DNA of 64,000 nt, taken from assembly GCF_003319185.1 (NCBI RefSeq), contig NZ_QOHJ01000001.1, positions 372,001 to 436,000 of the forward strand, written 5' to 3'. Positions 35,500-44,763 of the stretch are shown here, piece by piece. The stretch's first letter is position 1; every line of letters starts with the position of its first letter. Made by a program: the position numbers and the translations under genes. The notes beneath the pieces are model-generated. The model was given only the letters and a program-made list of their open reading frames with translations, did not search any database and was not told where the DNA came from. The stretch is from Blastococcus sp. TF02A-30. Its GTDB lineage: Bacteria > Actinomycetota > Actinomycetes > Mycobacteriales > Geodermatophilaceae.

Positions 35500-36492
35500 T
35501 CACGCGGTCAGGCGGATCGGCATCAGCAGGCTGACGTCGCCGGGACGCCGCGGGTCGCGGATCGCCAGCGGCGCCAGCGGGCCGTCGAGCTCGAGCACCA
35601 GCTGCCCGGCGCCCCCGGCGTCCAGCGCCTCGAGCAGGAACGCGCGGTTCACGCCCATCTCGACGTCGCCCAGGGTCAGCACGGTGGCGGTCTCCTCCGC
35701 GCCGTCCGGGCCGGTCGGGACGGTGCGCGTCGGCGCCTCCGCCAGGATCGTGCGCAGCTCGGCGGCGTCGACGTCGAGGCGGTGCTCCGCGCCGGCAGGC
35801 AGCACGCGGCGGTAGTCGGGGAACTCCGCATCGAGCCGGCGGCCGCGCACGGTCCCGACGACGACGTCGTCGCCGTCCAGCTCGACCGTGACCGGGCCGG
35901 TGGTCTCGCCGGCCAGCAGCTGGTCGACCAGCGCGACCGGCAGCAGCACGCTGGCGGCCGGGCCCTCCAGCGTGGCGTCGAGGGACGCGACGGCCAGCCG
36001 GTAGCGGTCGGTGGCGGCCAGCCGGACGGCGCCGTCCCCGGCGTCGAGCAGCACGCCGGTGAGCATCGGCAGCTCGGGATCGGTGCCGACGGCGTAGCGC
36101 ACGGTGCGCAGGGCGGCGCGCAACGCCTCGGCGGTGGTGGTCAGGCGGGTGGTCATGGGGCTCTCCAGGCTCAGCAGGGTGCGGGCAGCGGAGAGCTCAC
36201 GGCGGGCGTCGGCGAGCCCCTGCTCCAGGCGCGCGAGGTGCGCCCGGAGCAGGCGGTCGACCAGGGCGGCGTCGTCCCGGTGCTCGAGCAGCCGGCGGAC
36301 CTGGGGCAACGGCATCCCCACCCGCCGGAGGCGGGCCAGCAGCCGGGCGGTGACCACCTGGTCGTCGCTGTACCGGCGGTAACCGCTCCACGGGTCCACG
36401 GCGGCCGGCACGAGCAGCCCGGCACCGTCGTAGAACCGCAGGGCGCTCACCGACAGGCCCGACTCCCGCGACATCTCGCCGATCCCGCGCAT
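35500..36492 (-). CDS. MerR-family regulator fused to DnaN-like sliding-clamp domains
   Basis: Residues 1-70 are a MerR helix-turn-helix (GEMSRESGLSVSALRFYDGAGLLVP...GYRRYSDDQ); residues 75-112 form a coiled coil. The remaining 215 residues resemble the second and third domains of the DNA polymerase III beta clamp: LRAALRTVRYAVGTD.ELPMLTGVLL, LAATDRYRLAVA, DAEFPDYRRVLP, MGVNRAFLLEAL, and the clamp-like end SLLMPIRLTA. The first clamp domain is missing, so it cannot be an ordinary processivity clamp; the domain may bind a ligand or partner proteins. ATG 36492 follows GGAGGAG at five bases. It is divergent in function from both neighbours. Confidence 0.88.
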   Translation of the reverse strand: MRGIGEMSRESGLSVSALRFYDGAGLLVPAAVDPWSGYRRYSDDQVVTARLLARLRRVGMPLPQVRRLLEHRDDAALVDRLLRAHLARLEQGLADARRELSAARTLLSLESPMTTRLTTTAEALRAALRTVRYAVGTDPELPMLTGVLLDAGDGAVRLAATDRYRLAVASLDATLEGPAASVLLPVALVDQLLAGETTGPVTVELDGDDVVVGTVRGRRLDAEFPDYRRVLPAGAEHRLDVDAAELRTILAEAPTRTVPTGPDGAEETATVLTLGDVEMGVNRAFLLEALDAGGAGQLVLELDGPLAPLAIRDPRRPGDVSLLMPIRLTA

Positions 36493-36561
36493 GCGCTCCT
36501 CCACGTCCCCGACCCTCGGGCCTCGACCGGGTCGAGAGTCAACCAGGACCCGCCGCCCGGG

Positions 36562-38931
36562 TCAGCGGCCCGCGGGCACGGGCTCCGGCGCGGGCGCGGC
36601 GGGCTGCTCGGGGCGGTCCGGCAGGCGCAGCCGCTTGAGCAGCAGCGCGTTGACCGCCACCAGGAAGCTCGACCCGGACATCGACAGCGCGGCGATCTCC
36701 GGTCGGAGCATCAGCCCGAAGGCCGGCTCGAACACGCCCGCGGCGATGGGCAGCGCGATCGCGTTGTAGCCGATCGCCCAGCCCAGGTTCTGCCGCATCT
36801 TGCGCAGCGTCCCGCGCCCGATGACCAGGGCGGTGGGCACGTCCAGCGGGTCGGACCGCATGAGGACGACGTCCGCGGTCTCGATGGCGACGTCGGTGCC
36901 CGCGCCGATCGCGATGCCCAGGTCGGCCTGCGCCAGCGCCGGCGCGTCGTTCACGCCGTCCCCGACCATGGCGACACGCCGGCCGGCCGCCTGCAGCTCG
37001 GCCACCTTCGCCGCCTTGTCGCCGGGCAGCACCTCGGCGATCACCGAGCCGATGCCGAGTTGGTCGGCGATCCGGCGGGCGGTGGCCTCGTTGTCGCCGC
37101 TGAGCATCACGACGTCGACGCCGGCCTCGTGCAGGGCGGCCACCGCTGCGGCCGCGGTCGGCCGGGCCGCGTCCGCCAGGGCGACGACCCCGGCGGTGCG
37201 GCCGTCGACGGCGACCAGCACGGCGGTCCGCCCGCTCCCGGCCCACTCCTCGCGGCGGGCGGCCAGCGCGCCGGGCGGCACGCCCTCATCGGCCAGGAGC
37301 TTCGCGCTCCCGACGAGCACCCGCCGGCCGGCCACCACGGCGGAGGCCCCGTGACCGGGCACGTTCCGGAAGCCCTCCGCGGGCAGCACCGGGACGCCGC
37401 GGGCCTCGGCGTACCGGACGACGGCTGCCGCCAGCGGGTGCTCCGACTCCCGCTCGACGGCGGCGGCCAGCGCCAGGAGGTCGTCCTCCGCCAGGCCGTC
37501 GACCGCCAGGTCGGTGACCTCGGGCTCGCCGCGGGTCAGCGTGCCGGTCTTGTCCATCACCACGGTGTCGATGCGGGCCGAGGCCTCCAGGGCGGTGGCG
37601 GTCTTGAACAGCACGCCCCGCCGCGCGCCCAGCCCGGTGCCGACCATGATCGCCGTCGGTGTCGCCAGCCCCAGGGCGTCGGGGCAGGTCACGACGACGA
37701 CCGTGATGGCGAAGAGCACGGCGGTGGCCACCGAGGCGCCCGAGAGCAGCCACACGGCGAAGGTCAGGCCCCCGCCGATCAGGGCGACGAACACCAGCCA
37801 GAACGCGGCGCGGTCGGCCAGCCGCTGGCCGGGCGCCTTGGAGTTCTGCGCCTGCTGCACGAGCGCGACGATCTGCGCCAGCGCGGTGTCGGCGCCGACC
37901 TTCGTCGCCCGCACGCGCAGCGTGCCGGTGGTGTTGACCGAGGCGCCGATCACCTCGGCACCCCGCCCCTTGGGCACCGGCAGGCTCTCGCCGGTCACCA
38001 TGGACTCGTCCACCTCGGACTCGCCGTCCTCGACGACGCCGTCGACGGGGACCTTCGCGCCCGGCCGCACGAGCAGCAGGTCGCCGGCGACGACCTCCGA
38101 GGTCGGCAGCTCCACCGGCCGGCCGTCGCGCAGGACCACCGCCCGCGGCGGGGCGAGCTCGAGCAGCGTGCGGATGGCGTCGTTGGCGCCGCCTCGCGCC
38201 CGCATCTCGAACCAGTGCCCGAGCAGGACGAAGGCGGTCAGCACCGTCGCGGCCTCGTAGAACACCTCCCCGCCGCCGGTCAGCGTGATGACGACGCTGT
38301 ACAGCCAGCCGGTGCCGACGGCCACGGCCACCAGCACCATCATGTCCAGCGTCCGCGCGCGCAGGGCCCGGTAGGCGCCGTCGAAGAAGATCCAGGCCGA
38401 CCAGAGGACGACCGGCAGCGACAGCAGCAGCGAGAAGACGTCGTCGCGCAGCCCGAACGGCGCCGCCAGGCCGAACCCGAGGACGTCGCGGCCGATCGGC
38501 GACCACAGCAGGATCGGCACGGACAGCACCGCGGCGACCAGGAACCGGTTGCGCATGTCCCGGGCCATGTCGTCCATCGACATCGAGCCGTGGTGCCCGC
38601 CGTGGCCCATGGCCTCCTGCGCGGTCGCCGCCCGGTGCCCGCCGTGCTCGTGCCCCCCGTGTCCGGCCTGCGGCTCGGCGGCCGGGTCGCAGACGTGCGC
38701 GGGGACCGACTGCCCGGCGCAGTGGTACCCGCAGTCGCGGATCCAGCCCGACAGCTCTTCCACCGAGGTGCGCGCGGGGTCGTAGGTCACCGTGGCGGTC
38801 TGGGACACCGGGTTGGCGTCCACCCGCAGGACGCCGGGCCGCCTGCCGAGCACGGTCTCCGCCACGGACTTCGACGAGGCCCAGTGCACTCCCGAGACCT
38901 CGAGGACCGCCGTCGTCTCCTGGACGTTCAT
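36562..38931 (-). CDS. Heavy-metal P1B-type ATPase, CopB-like with a CPD motif
   Basis: The 789-residue pump has the phosphorylation motif DKTGTLT, the TGES loop (MVTGESLPV), the HP motif ([10 protein letters not shown]) and [10 protein letters not shown]. The membrane metal site reads [11 protein letters not shown], that is CPD in place of CPC or CPH. The N-terminal domain looks like a heavy-metal-associated domain that has lost CxxC ([14 protein letters not shown]) and is followed by a His-rich tract ([16 protein letters not shown]) and [10 protein letters not shown], as in CopB-type pumps. Export of copper or a similar metal is likely, and a CsoR-like operator lies upstream. ATG 38931 follows GGAGGAG. 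Confidence 0.92.
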   Translation of the reverse strand: MNVQETTAVLEVSGVHWASSKSVAETVLGRRPGVLRVDANPVSQTATVTYDPARTSVEELSGWIRDCGYHCAGQSVPAHVCDPAAEPQAGHGGHEHGGHRAATAQEAMGHGGHHGSMSMDDMARDMRNRFLVAAVLSVPILLWSPIGRDVLGFGLAAPFGLRDDVFSLLLSLPVVLWSAWIFFDGAYRALRARTLDMMVLVAVAVGTGWLYSVVITLTGGGEVFYEAATVLTAFVLLGHWFEMRARGGANDAIRTLLELAPPRAVVLRDGRPVELPTSEVVAGDLLLVRPGAKVPVDGVVEDGESEVDESMVTGESLPVPKGRGAEVIGASVNTTGTLRVRATKVGADTALAQIVALVQQAQNSKAPGQRLADRAAFWLVFVALIGGGLTFAVWLLSGASVATAVLFAITVVVVTCPDALGLATPTAIMVGTGLGARRGVLFKTATALEASARIDTVVMDKTGTLTRGEPEVTDLAVDGLAEDDLLALAAAVERESEHPLAAAVVRYAEARGVPVLPAEGFRNVPGHGASAVVAGRRVLVGSAKLLADEGVPPGALAARREEWAGSGRTAVLVAVDGRTAGVVALADAARPTAAAAVAALHEAGVDVVMLSGDNEATARRIADQLGIGSVIAEVLPGDKAAKVAELQAAGRRVAMVGDGVNDAPALAQADLGIAIGAGTDVAIETADVVLMRSDPLDVPTALVIGRGTLRKMRQNLGWAIGYNAIALPIAAGVFEPAFGLMLRPEIAALSMSGSSFLVAVNALLLKRLRLPDRPEQPAAPAPEPVPAGR

Positions 38932-38940
38932 GGCCACTCC

Positions 38941-38962
38941 TCCCGTCGGATCACCGACGGGA
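38941..38962 (-). promoter_or_regulatory. Hairpin abutting the Shine-Dalgarno sequence of the metal ATPase gene
   Basis: TCCCGTCGG (38941-38949) and CCGACGGGA (38954-38962) form a perfect 9-bp stem with a 4-base loop. On the minus-strand mRNA its 3' arm runs into the GGAGGAG ribosome binding site, so folding could hide the site. It may tune translation, but it could also be chance in GC-rich DNA. Confidence 0.45.
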
Positions 38963-38971
38963 GGAAAGGTA

Positions 38972-38990
38972 GTACCCCTGGGGGGTATAC
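38972..38990 (-). promoter_or_regulatory. CsoR-like copper operator
   Basis: GTACCCCTGGGGGGTATAC is a quasi-palindrome with ACCCC and GGGGT blocks inside TA-rich ends, the form bound by the copper-sensing repressor CsoR. It lies about 45 bases before the metal ATPase gene. No csoR gene is in the window. Confidence 0.7.
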
Positions 38991-39002
38991 GCAAGGGTCG
39001 GG

Positions 39003-40724
39003 TCAGAGACGCAGGACGCGGGCCTCCCACGGGCGCAGCTCCGCCGGGTCGTCGTCGGGCAGGTTGCCGAGGACGAGCTCGGCGGCCGGCGCCTCGGGCA
39101 GCAGCTCGCCCAGCCGCTGCGTGGTCCGCGACAGGTTGCAGACGACGAGCAGCGTGCGGCCGGCCAGCGAGCGGGTGAACGCGTACACCTCCTCGTGCTC
39201 GGCGAGCAGCATGGTGAAGTCGCCCAGCGCGACGACGTCGTCGGTGTGCCGCAGCTCGATGAGCCGCCGGTAGTGGGCCAGGACGGAGGTCGGGTCCTCC
39301 CGCTGCGCAGCGACGTTCCACTCGACGTGGTCCGGGTTGGCCGCCAGCCACGGCGTCCCGGTGGTGAAGCCGGCGTGCGGCGAGGCGTCCCACTGCACGG
39401 GGGTGCGGGCGTTGTCCCGGCTCATCGTCCGCAGCGCGGCCAGCACCTCCGCCGCGTCGTGCCCGGCCGACACCGCGTGCACGTGGTGGTTGAGCGACTC
39501 GACGTCGGCGAACTCGTCGAGCGAGCGGAACGGGTAGTTGGCCATCCCGATCTCCTCGCCCTGGTAGACGTACGGCGTCCCCCGGTGCAGGTGCAGCAGC
39601 GTGGCCAGGCAGGTCGCGGAGTCACGGCGGTACTCCGGGGAGTCGTCGCCGAAGCGGGAGACGGCGCGCGGCTGGTCGTGGTTGTCCCAGTAGAGGGAGT
39701 TCCAGCCGACGTCGGCCAGCCCCGCCTGCCAGCGGCCGAAGGAGGCCTTGAGGTCGCGCATCCGCAGCGGGTGGACGTCCCACTTCGACGTCCCGTGGTC
39801 CAGGCCGACGTGCTCGAACTGGAAGACCATGTCCACCTCACCGCGGGCCGGGTCGGTGAACAGCCGCGCCTCCTCGACCGTCACGCCGGGCATCTCGCCC
39901 ACCGTGAGCAGCCGGTCGGGGCGCCCGGCGAAGACCTCGCGGTGCATCTCCTGCAGGAACTCGTGGATCCGCGGGCCGCACAGGTAGGAGGCCGAGCCGT
40001 CACCCAGCGACGAACCCGGCAGCGGGGGCCCGTCGTGCAGGTGCCCGTCCGCGGCCCCGTCCCGGCCGCGCAGGTCCTTGCTGATCATGTTGATGACGTC
40101 CATGCGGAAGCCGTCGACCCCGCGGTCGAGCCACCACCGCATCATCTCGTAGATCGCCTGCCTGACCTGGGGGTTCTCCCAGTTCAGGTCGGGCTGCCGG
40201 CGGTCGAAAAGGTGCAGGTAGTACTCGCCGCTCGCCTCGTCGAGCTCCCACACCGGGCCGGAGAAGAACGACTGCCAGTTGGTCGGCTCCGCGCCGGGGT
40301 CGCCCGCCGCCATGCCCGCGCGCGGGGGGCGCCACCAGTACCAGTCGCGCTTCGGGTTGTCGGTCGACGACCGGGACTCCTGGAACCACGGGTGCGCGTC
40401 GCTGGTGTGGTTGACCACCAGGTCCATGACCAGCTTCATCCCGCGGGCGTGCAGCGCGGCGATCAGCTCGTCGAGCTGCGCCAGCGAGCCGAACAGCGGG
40501 TCGATGTCCTGGTAGTCGCTGATGTCGTAGCCGTTGTCGGCCTGCGGCGAGGGGTAGACCGGCGAGAGCCAGACGACGTCGACGCCGAGATCGGCCAGGT
40601 GGTCGACGCGCTGCAGGATCCCGCCCAGGTCACCGATGCCGTCGCCGTCGGAGTCCATGAACGAGCGCGGGTAGATCTGGTACACGACCGCGCGGGTCCA
40701 CCAGGGCGGGGTCTGGTCGGGCAC
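39003..40724 (-). CDS. GH13 alpha-glucosidase (oligo-1,6-glucosidase-like)
   Basis: The 573-residue glycoside hydrolase family 13 protein opens with [30 protein letters not shown], has DLVVNHTS (region I), the nucleophile Asp in [10 protein letters not shown], the acid Glu in LTVGEMPG and the third carboxylate in WDNHDQPR. This set is typical of alpha-glucosidases and oligo-1,6-glucosidases acting on isomaltose-, maltose- or trehalose-like sugars; the exact bond is not determined. It has no signal peptide, so it is cytoplasmic. GTG 40724 follows GGAGGAG. The VOC gene is 17 bases upstream on the same strand. Confidence 0.92.
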   Translation of the reverse strand: MPDQTPPWWTRAVVYQIYPRSFMDSDGDGIGDLGGILQRVDHLADLGVDVVWLSPVYPSPQADNGYDISDYQDIDPLFGSLAQLDELIAALHARGMKLVMDLVVNHTSDAHPWFQESRSSTDNPKRDWYWWRPPRAGMAAGDPGAEPTNWQSFFSGPVWELDEASGEYYLHLFDRRQPDLNWENPQVRQAIYEMMRWWLDRGVDGFRMDVINMISKDLRGRDGAADGHLHDGPPLPGSSLGDGSASYLCGPRIHEFLQEMHREVFAGRPDRLLTVGEMPGVTVEEARLFTDPARGEVDMVFQFEHVGLDHGTSKWDVHPLRMRDLKASFGRWQAGLADVGWNSLYWDNHDQPRAVSRFGDDSPEYRRDSATCLATLLHLHRGTPYVYQGEEIGMANYPFRSLDEFADVESLNHHVHAVSAGHDAAEVLAALRTMSRDNARTPVQWDASPHAGFTTGTPWLAANPDHVEWNVAAQREDPTSVLAHYRRLIELRHTDDVVALGDFTMLLAEHEEVYAFTRSLAGRTLLVVCNLSRTTQRLGELLPEAPAAELVLGNLPDDDPAELRPWEARVLRL

Positions 40725-40741
40725 GGCGGCTCCTCCGCAGG

Positions 40742-41128
40742 TCAGGACGGCGGGCCGTGGTGCACCGCCTCGACGTTGTTGCCGTCGGGATCCCGGAAGA
40801 AGACCCCGTAGTAGCCCGGGTGGTACTCGGGCCAGATCCGCGGCTCGTGCAGGATCTCCGTGCCCGTCGCCCGGGCGGCGGCGAACACCTCGTCGACAGC
40901 CTCGCGCGAGGGCGCCGCCAGCGCCAGGTGGACCGGCCGGTGCCCGGTGTCCTCCATCGGGCTGACCCACAGCTGCGGCTGGCCGTCGGGGCCGCACAGG
41001 CCGATCACCGGCCCGCCGGGGGTGTCGATGCGCATGGCCTCGCGCACGCCGCACGCGGCGAAGACCTGCAGGTAGAAGGTGGCCGCCGCCGCGCTGTCGG
41101 CGACCTGGAGCCCCAGGTGGTCGATCAT
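40742..41128 (-). CDS. VOC (glyoxalase/dioxygenase superfamily) protein
   Basis: The 128-residue protein has the two beta-alpha-beta-beta-beta halves of the vicinal oxygen chelate fold: MIDHLGLQVADSAAAATFYLQVF at the start and VFFRDPDGNNVEAVHH at the end. His5, a central His (HRPVHLALAA) and the late Glu form the usual metal-site pattern. The substrate is unknown; many such single-domain members act in thiol or antibiotic detoxification. ATG 41128 starts at the family position. Confidence 0.85.
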   Translation of the reverse strand: MIDHLGLQVADSAAAATFYLQVFAACGVREAMRIDTPGGPVIGLCGPDGQPQLWVSPMEDTGHRPVHLALAAPSREAVDEVFAAARATGTEILHEPRIWPEYHPGYYGVFFRDPDGNNVEAVHHGPPS

Positions 41129-41253
41129 GGCGCGGACCGTAGCGGCGGGGACCGACAGCGGGGGCCGCGCGCTGCGCCGTGGGTGAAATGGCGTGCGTCC
41201 TGTCGTACCCGTCGTCGACGATGAGCGCCCACCCACCCGCGGAGGACCACCCC

Positions 41254-42623
41254 ATGACCGCCCTGCCGCGCGCGCTCGCCCCGCTGCGGCACGACGCGTA
41301 CCGCCTGCTCGCCACGTCCCTCGCCCTCTCCCTGCTCACCCAGGGCCTGTGGGCGATCGCGTCGTGTGGCAGGTGGTCGAGCTCGAGGGTGGGCCGGCCG
41401 CGCTGTCGCTGGTCACGGGGCTCAGCGCGGTCGGGATGCTGATGACGACGCTGCTCGGCGGCGCGCTGGCCGACCGCGTGCCGCAGCGCCGGATCCTGCT
41501 CGCCGTGACGACGGCGCAGACGGTGGCGGTCGCCGTCGCCGCGGTGCTCTCGCTCTCCGGGGTCCTGGAGCTGTGGCAGCTGGCGGTGCTGGCGCTCGCC
41601 GACGGCGTCGTGGCCGGCCTCTACTACCCCGCGTACTCGGCGCTGGTCCCCGCGCTGGTGCCCGACGACGAGCTGCTCGCCGCCAACGGCCTTGAGGGCG
41701 TGGTGCGCCCGGTGCTGGCCCAGGCCGCGGGACCGGCGGCCGCCGGCTTCCTCGTCGCGGCCTTCTCCCCGGGTGCGGCGCTGGCGGTCACCGCGCTGGC
41801 CTCGCTGCTCGCCGCCGCCTGCGTCGCGGGGCTGCCGCGCACGCCCCTGCGCCGGGACGACACGGAGAAGGGAGCCGGCGTCGCGGCCCTGCTGGGGGAC
41901 GTCCGCGAGGGCTTCGCCTACATGGCCCGCACGCCCTGGCTGCTGGCCACGCTGCTCTACGCGTCGGTGATGGTCCTGGTGTTCATCGGGCCGTTCGAGG
42001 TGCTGGTGCCCTTCGCGCTCCAGGACATCGGCGGCGGCCCGCGCGACCACGCCTGGGCGCTGGCCGCCTTCGGCATCGGGGGTGCGCTGGGCTCGGTCGT
42101 CGTGGCGTCGCTGCGGCTCCCGCGCCGCTACCTGACGGTGATGAACCTGCTCTGGGGCCTGGGCTGCGTGCCCATGGTGGTCTTCGGGTTCGCCACCGAG
42201 CTGTGGCCGTTCTTCGTCGCCAGCGCGGTCATGGGCGCCACCTTCCAGGCCGCGACGGTCATCTGGGGCACGTTGCTGCAGCGCCGGGTGCCGCCCGCGC
42301 TGCTCGGCCGGGTGTCCAGCCTGGACTTCTTCATGTCGCTGAGCCTCATGCCGCTGTCGATGGCGCTGGCCGGCACGGTGGGCGAGGTCATCGGCCTGAC
42401 GACGACGTTCCTGGTCGCCGGGCTGGTGCCGCCGGTGCTCGCCGTGATCGCGATCCTGGTCGCGCGGCTGCCGGCCGACGAGCTGGCCCACCCGCTGGAC
42501 ACCGCACCCCCCGGGGCGGCGGTCGCGGCCCACGTCGAGGAGAGCCCCGTGCCGGCCACTGCTTGGATGGAGCCCGAGGCCGGGAACGCCCCGGCTCGGG
42601 AGGGAGAACCGTGGCCGAGCTGA
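41254..42623 (+). pseudogene. MFS exporter (EntS-like) with a single-base frameshift
   Basis: From ATG 41254 (after GGAGGA) the frame reads MTALPRALAPLRHDAYRLL...QGLWAIA, the start of an EntS-type major-facilitator exporter, then breaks at about 41360. One base out of frame the family sequence resumes (VVWQVVELEGGPAALSLVTGLSAVGML) and continues to a TGA at 42623, with about 12 membrane segments in all and motif A-like GGALADRVPQRR. Adding one G at 41361 restores one frame of about 457 residues. As the rest is fully conserved, this is probably a sequencing error. It could export a siderophore or drug; the 3' end overlaps the FKBP gene. Confidence 0.88.
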
Positions 42624-42988
42624 GCCGACCGGACGTCGAGCCGCCGACCGGGCCTGCCCCGGACGACCTGGTGATCGAGGACCTCGTCGTCGGCGACGGC
42701 CCCGAGGCCAAGGCGGGCGACCTGGTGAGCGCGCACTACGTCGGCGTCACCCACGACGGCGGCGAGCAGTTCGACGCCTCCTGGGACCGGGGCGACCCGC
42801 TGGAGTTCCGCGTGGGCGTCGGCATGGTCATCCAGGGCTGGGACGAGGGCATCGTCGGCATGAAGGTCGGCGGCCGCCGCCGGCTGACCATCCCGGCGCA
42901 CAAGGCGTACGGCGAGCGCGGCGCCGGTGGCGTCATCAAGCCCGGCGCGACGCTGGTCTTCGTCGTCGACCTCGTCGGCGTCCGCTAG
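42611..42988 (+). CDS. FKBP-type peptidyl-prolyl cis-trans isomerase
   Basis: The 125-residue protein is a single FKBP domain: GDLVSAHYVGVTHDGGEQFDASWDRGDPLEFRVG, then VIQGWDEGIVGMKVGGRRRLTIP, KAYGERGAGG and a final ATLVFVVDLVGV. It speeds up proline isomerisation in protein folding. There is no signal peptide, so it acts in the cytoplasm. GTG 42611, preceded by GGGAGGGAG, starts 13 bases before the end of the MFS gene, so the two are co-transcribed. Confidence 0.93.
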   Translation: MAELSRPDVEPPTGPAPDDLVIEDLVVGDGPEAKAGDLVSAHYVGVTHDGGEQFDASWDRGDPLEFRVGVGMVIQGWDEGIVGMKVGGRRRLTIPAHKAYGERGAGGVIKPGATLVFVVDLVGVR

Positions 42989-42997
42989 GGGGCGCAT

Positions 42998-43025
42998 GCC
43001 CCGGTGCCCTCCGGGGCACCGGGGC
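42998..43025 (+). terminator. Hairpin between FKBP and CDF genes
   Basis: GCCCCGGTGCC and GGCACCGGGGC form a perfect 11-bp stem with a 6-base loop, starting nine bases after the FKBP stop and ending four bases before the next ATG. It lacks a T tract. It probably ends or attenuates transcription, and it also occupies the place where the CDF gene would need its ribosome binding site. Confidence 0.6.
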
Positions 43026-43029
43026 TGCC

Positions 43030-44046
43030 ATGACGCAGCCCGCCCCGGCCTCCGAGCACGCCCTGGTGAAGGCGGCCACCGGCGAGGGCGGTGAGTCCAC
43101 CGCCACCGTCGTCGTCGCCGGGCTGGCGAACCTCGGCATCGCCGTCGCCAAGCTCGTCGGCGGCCTGATCAGCCACTCCTCGGCGATGCTGTCGGAGGCG
43201 GCGCACTCGCTGGCCGACACCATCACCGAGGTGCTGCTCTTCGTCGCGCTCAAGCGCGGCGACAAGGACCCCGACGAGCGGCACCCGGTCGGCTACGGCC
43301 GGGAGACCTACTTCTGGGCCCTGCTGGCCTGCCTGGCCACCTTCACGCTCGGCGCGGGCTTCTCGATCTGGCAGGGCGTGAGCACCATCCGCGCCGGCGA
43401 GGAGCAGGGCGAGCCGCTGATCGCCTACATCGTGCTGGCGATCGCGTTCGTGCTCGAGGGCTCCTCGCTGCTCAAGGCGGTCAAGCAGGTCCGCTCGGAG
43501 GCCCGGAAGTGGGGGACGACGCCGCGCCGCTACCTCGCCGAGACCAGCGACACGACCGTCAAGGCGGTCACCTTCGAGGACAGCGCCGCGCTGGTCGGGC
43601 TGGTGCTCGCCGCCGCCGGCCTGTTCCTGGAGCACGTCACCGGCGACCCGCTGTGGGACGGCGTCGCCGCGACCCTGATCGGCGTCCTGCTGCTGCTCGT
43701 CGCCGGCTCGCTGGCGCGGGCGAACGTCTCGCTGCTCATCGGCCAGTCGATCGCGCCGGGGCTGCAGGAGGAGCTGCGGCAGGAGATCCTGGCGCTCCCG
43801 CAGGTCAGCGACGTGCCGTTCCTGCTGACGACGGTCATCGGCCCGGGCCAGCTGATCGTCTCGGCCAAGGTCGACTTCGCCGACACCGCGACCGTGGCCG
43901 ACGTCGAGCGGGCGTCGGACGAGGCCGAGCGGCGGCTGGTCGCCCGGCACCCCGGCGTCCGCTACGTCTTCCTCGACCCGACGCCCGGCGACGGCCGCGC
44001 CCGCGCCGACGTCCACCCCGCGGAGGGTGACGCGCGGAATGGTTGA
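43030..44046 (+). CDS. Cation diffusion facilitator transporter
   Basis: The 338-residue CDF protein has six membrane segments, with metal-site residues in SSAMLSEAAHSLADTITE and TVKAVTFEDSAALVG, and a cytoplasmic C-terminal domain (LTTVIGPGQLIVSAKVDF...ADVERASDEAERRL). It exports zinc, manganese or a similar divalent ion by proton exchange; the ion cannot be told. ATG 43030 has no Shine-Dalgarno sequence because a hairpin ends just before it; a GTG at 43066 is an alternative start. Confidence 0.9.
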   Translation: MTQPAPASEHALVKAATGEGGESTATVVVAGLANLGIAVAKLVGGLISHSSAMLSEAAHSLADTITEVLLFVALKRGDKDPDERHPVGYGRETYFWALLACLATFTLGAGFSIWQGVSTIRAGEEQGEPLIAYIVLAIAFVLEGSSLLKAVKQVRSEARKWGTTPRRYLAETSDTTVKAVTFEDSAALVGLVLAAAGLFLEHVTGDPLWDGVAATLIGVLLLLVAGSLARANVSLLIGQSIAPGLQEELRQEILALPQVSDVPFLLTTVIGPGQLIVSAKVDFADTATVADVERASDEAERRLVARHPGVRYVFLDPTPGDGRARADVHPAEGDARNG

Positions 44047-44070
44047 CGCCGCAACGAGGTTGCGCGGGGC

Positions 44071-44763
44071 ATGCAGGTGGAGATCTGGTCCGACGTCGTG
44101 TGCCCGTGGTGCTACATCGGCAAGCGTCGTCTGGAGACCGCGCTGAAGCAGTTCCCGCACCGCGACCAGGTCGAGATCGTCTGGCGCTCGTTCCAGCTCG
44201 ACCCGAGCGTCCCCGAGGGCGAGACGCACGCGACGCTGCCCGCCCTGGCCCGCAAGTACGGCGCCAGCGAGGACCAGATGCGGGCGAACATGGCCCAGGT
44301 CGAGGAGGTGGCCGCGGGTGAGGGGCTGCACTACGACCTGGCGAACGGCGTCAGCGGCAACACCCTGCGCGCCCACGAGCTGCTGCACCTGGCCGCCGAG
44401 CATGGCCGGCAGGGCGAGCTCAAGGAGCGCCTCCTGCACGCGCACTTCGAGGAGGGGCGCGACGTGTTCGCCGTCGACTCCCTCGTGGCCCTCGCCGTCG
44501 AGGTCGGGCTGGCCGAGGCCGAGGTCCGCGAGGTCCTGGCCGACCGCCGCTACCTGCCCGCGGTGCAGGACGACATCGCCACGGCCCGCACCCTCGGCGC
44601 GACCGGCGTCCCGTTCTTCGTCGTCGACCGCAAGTACGGCGCCGCCGGCGCCCAGCCCGCCGAGCTGCTGCTGCAGATCCTGGAGCGCGCCTGGGCCGAC
44701 GCGAACCCCCTGGTCACGCTCCCGGCCGCCGACGGCTGCACCGACGACAGCTGCGCCGTCTAG
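44071..44763 (+). CDS. DsbA-family (FrnE-like) thiol oxidoreductase
   Basis: The 230-residue thioredoxin-fold protein begins MQVEIWSDVVCPWCYIGKRRLE, with the CPWC active site at residues 11-14, and has the cis-Pro loop GATGVPFFVVDRKYG. FrnE-like members are cytoplasmic disulfide oxidoreductases or isomerases. No signal peptide is present. Two further Cys occur at the very end (CTDDSCAV). It lies 24 bases after the CDF gene and is probably in the same operon; its stop shares a CTAG with the convergent nitronate monooxygenase gene. Confidence 0.9.
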   Translation: MQVEIWSDVVCPWCYIGKRRLETALKQFPHRDQVEIVWRSFQLDPSVPEGETHATLPALARKYGASEDQMRANMAQVEEVAAGEGLHYDLANGVSGNTLRAHELLHLAAEHGRQGELKERLLHAHFEEGRDVFAVDSLVALAVEVGLAEAEVREVLADRRYLPAVQDDIATARTLGATGVPFFVVDRKYGAAGAQPAELLLQILERAWADANPLVTLPAADGCTDDSCAV

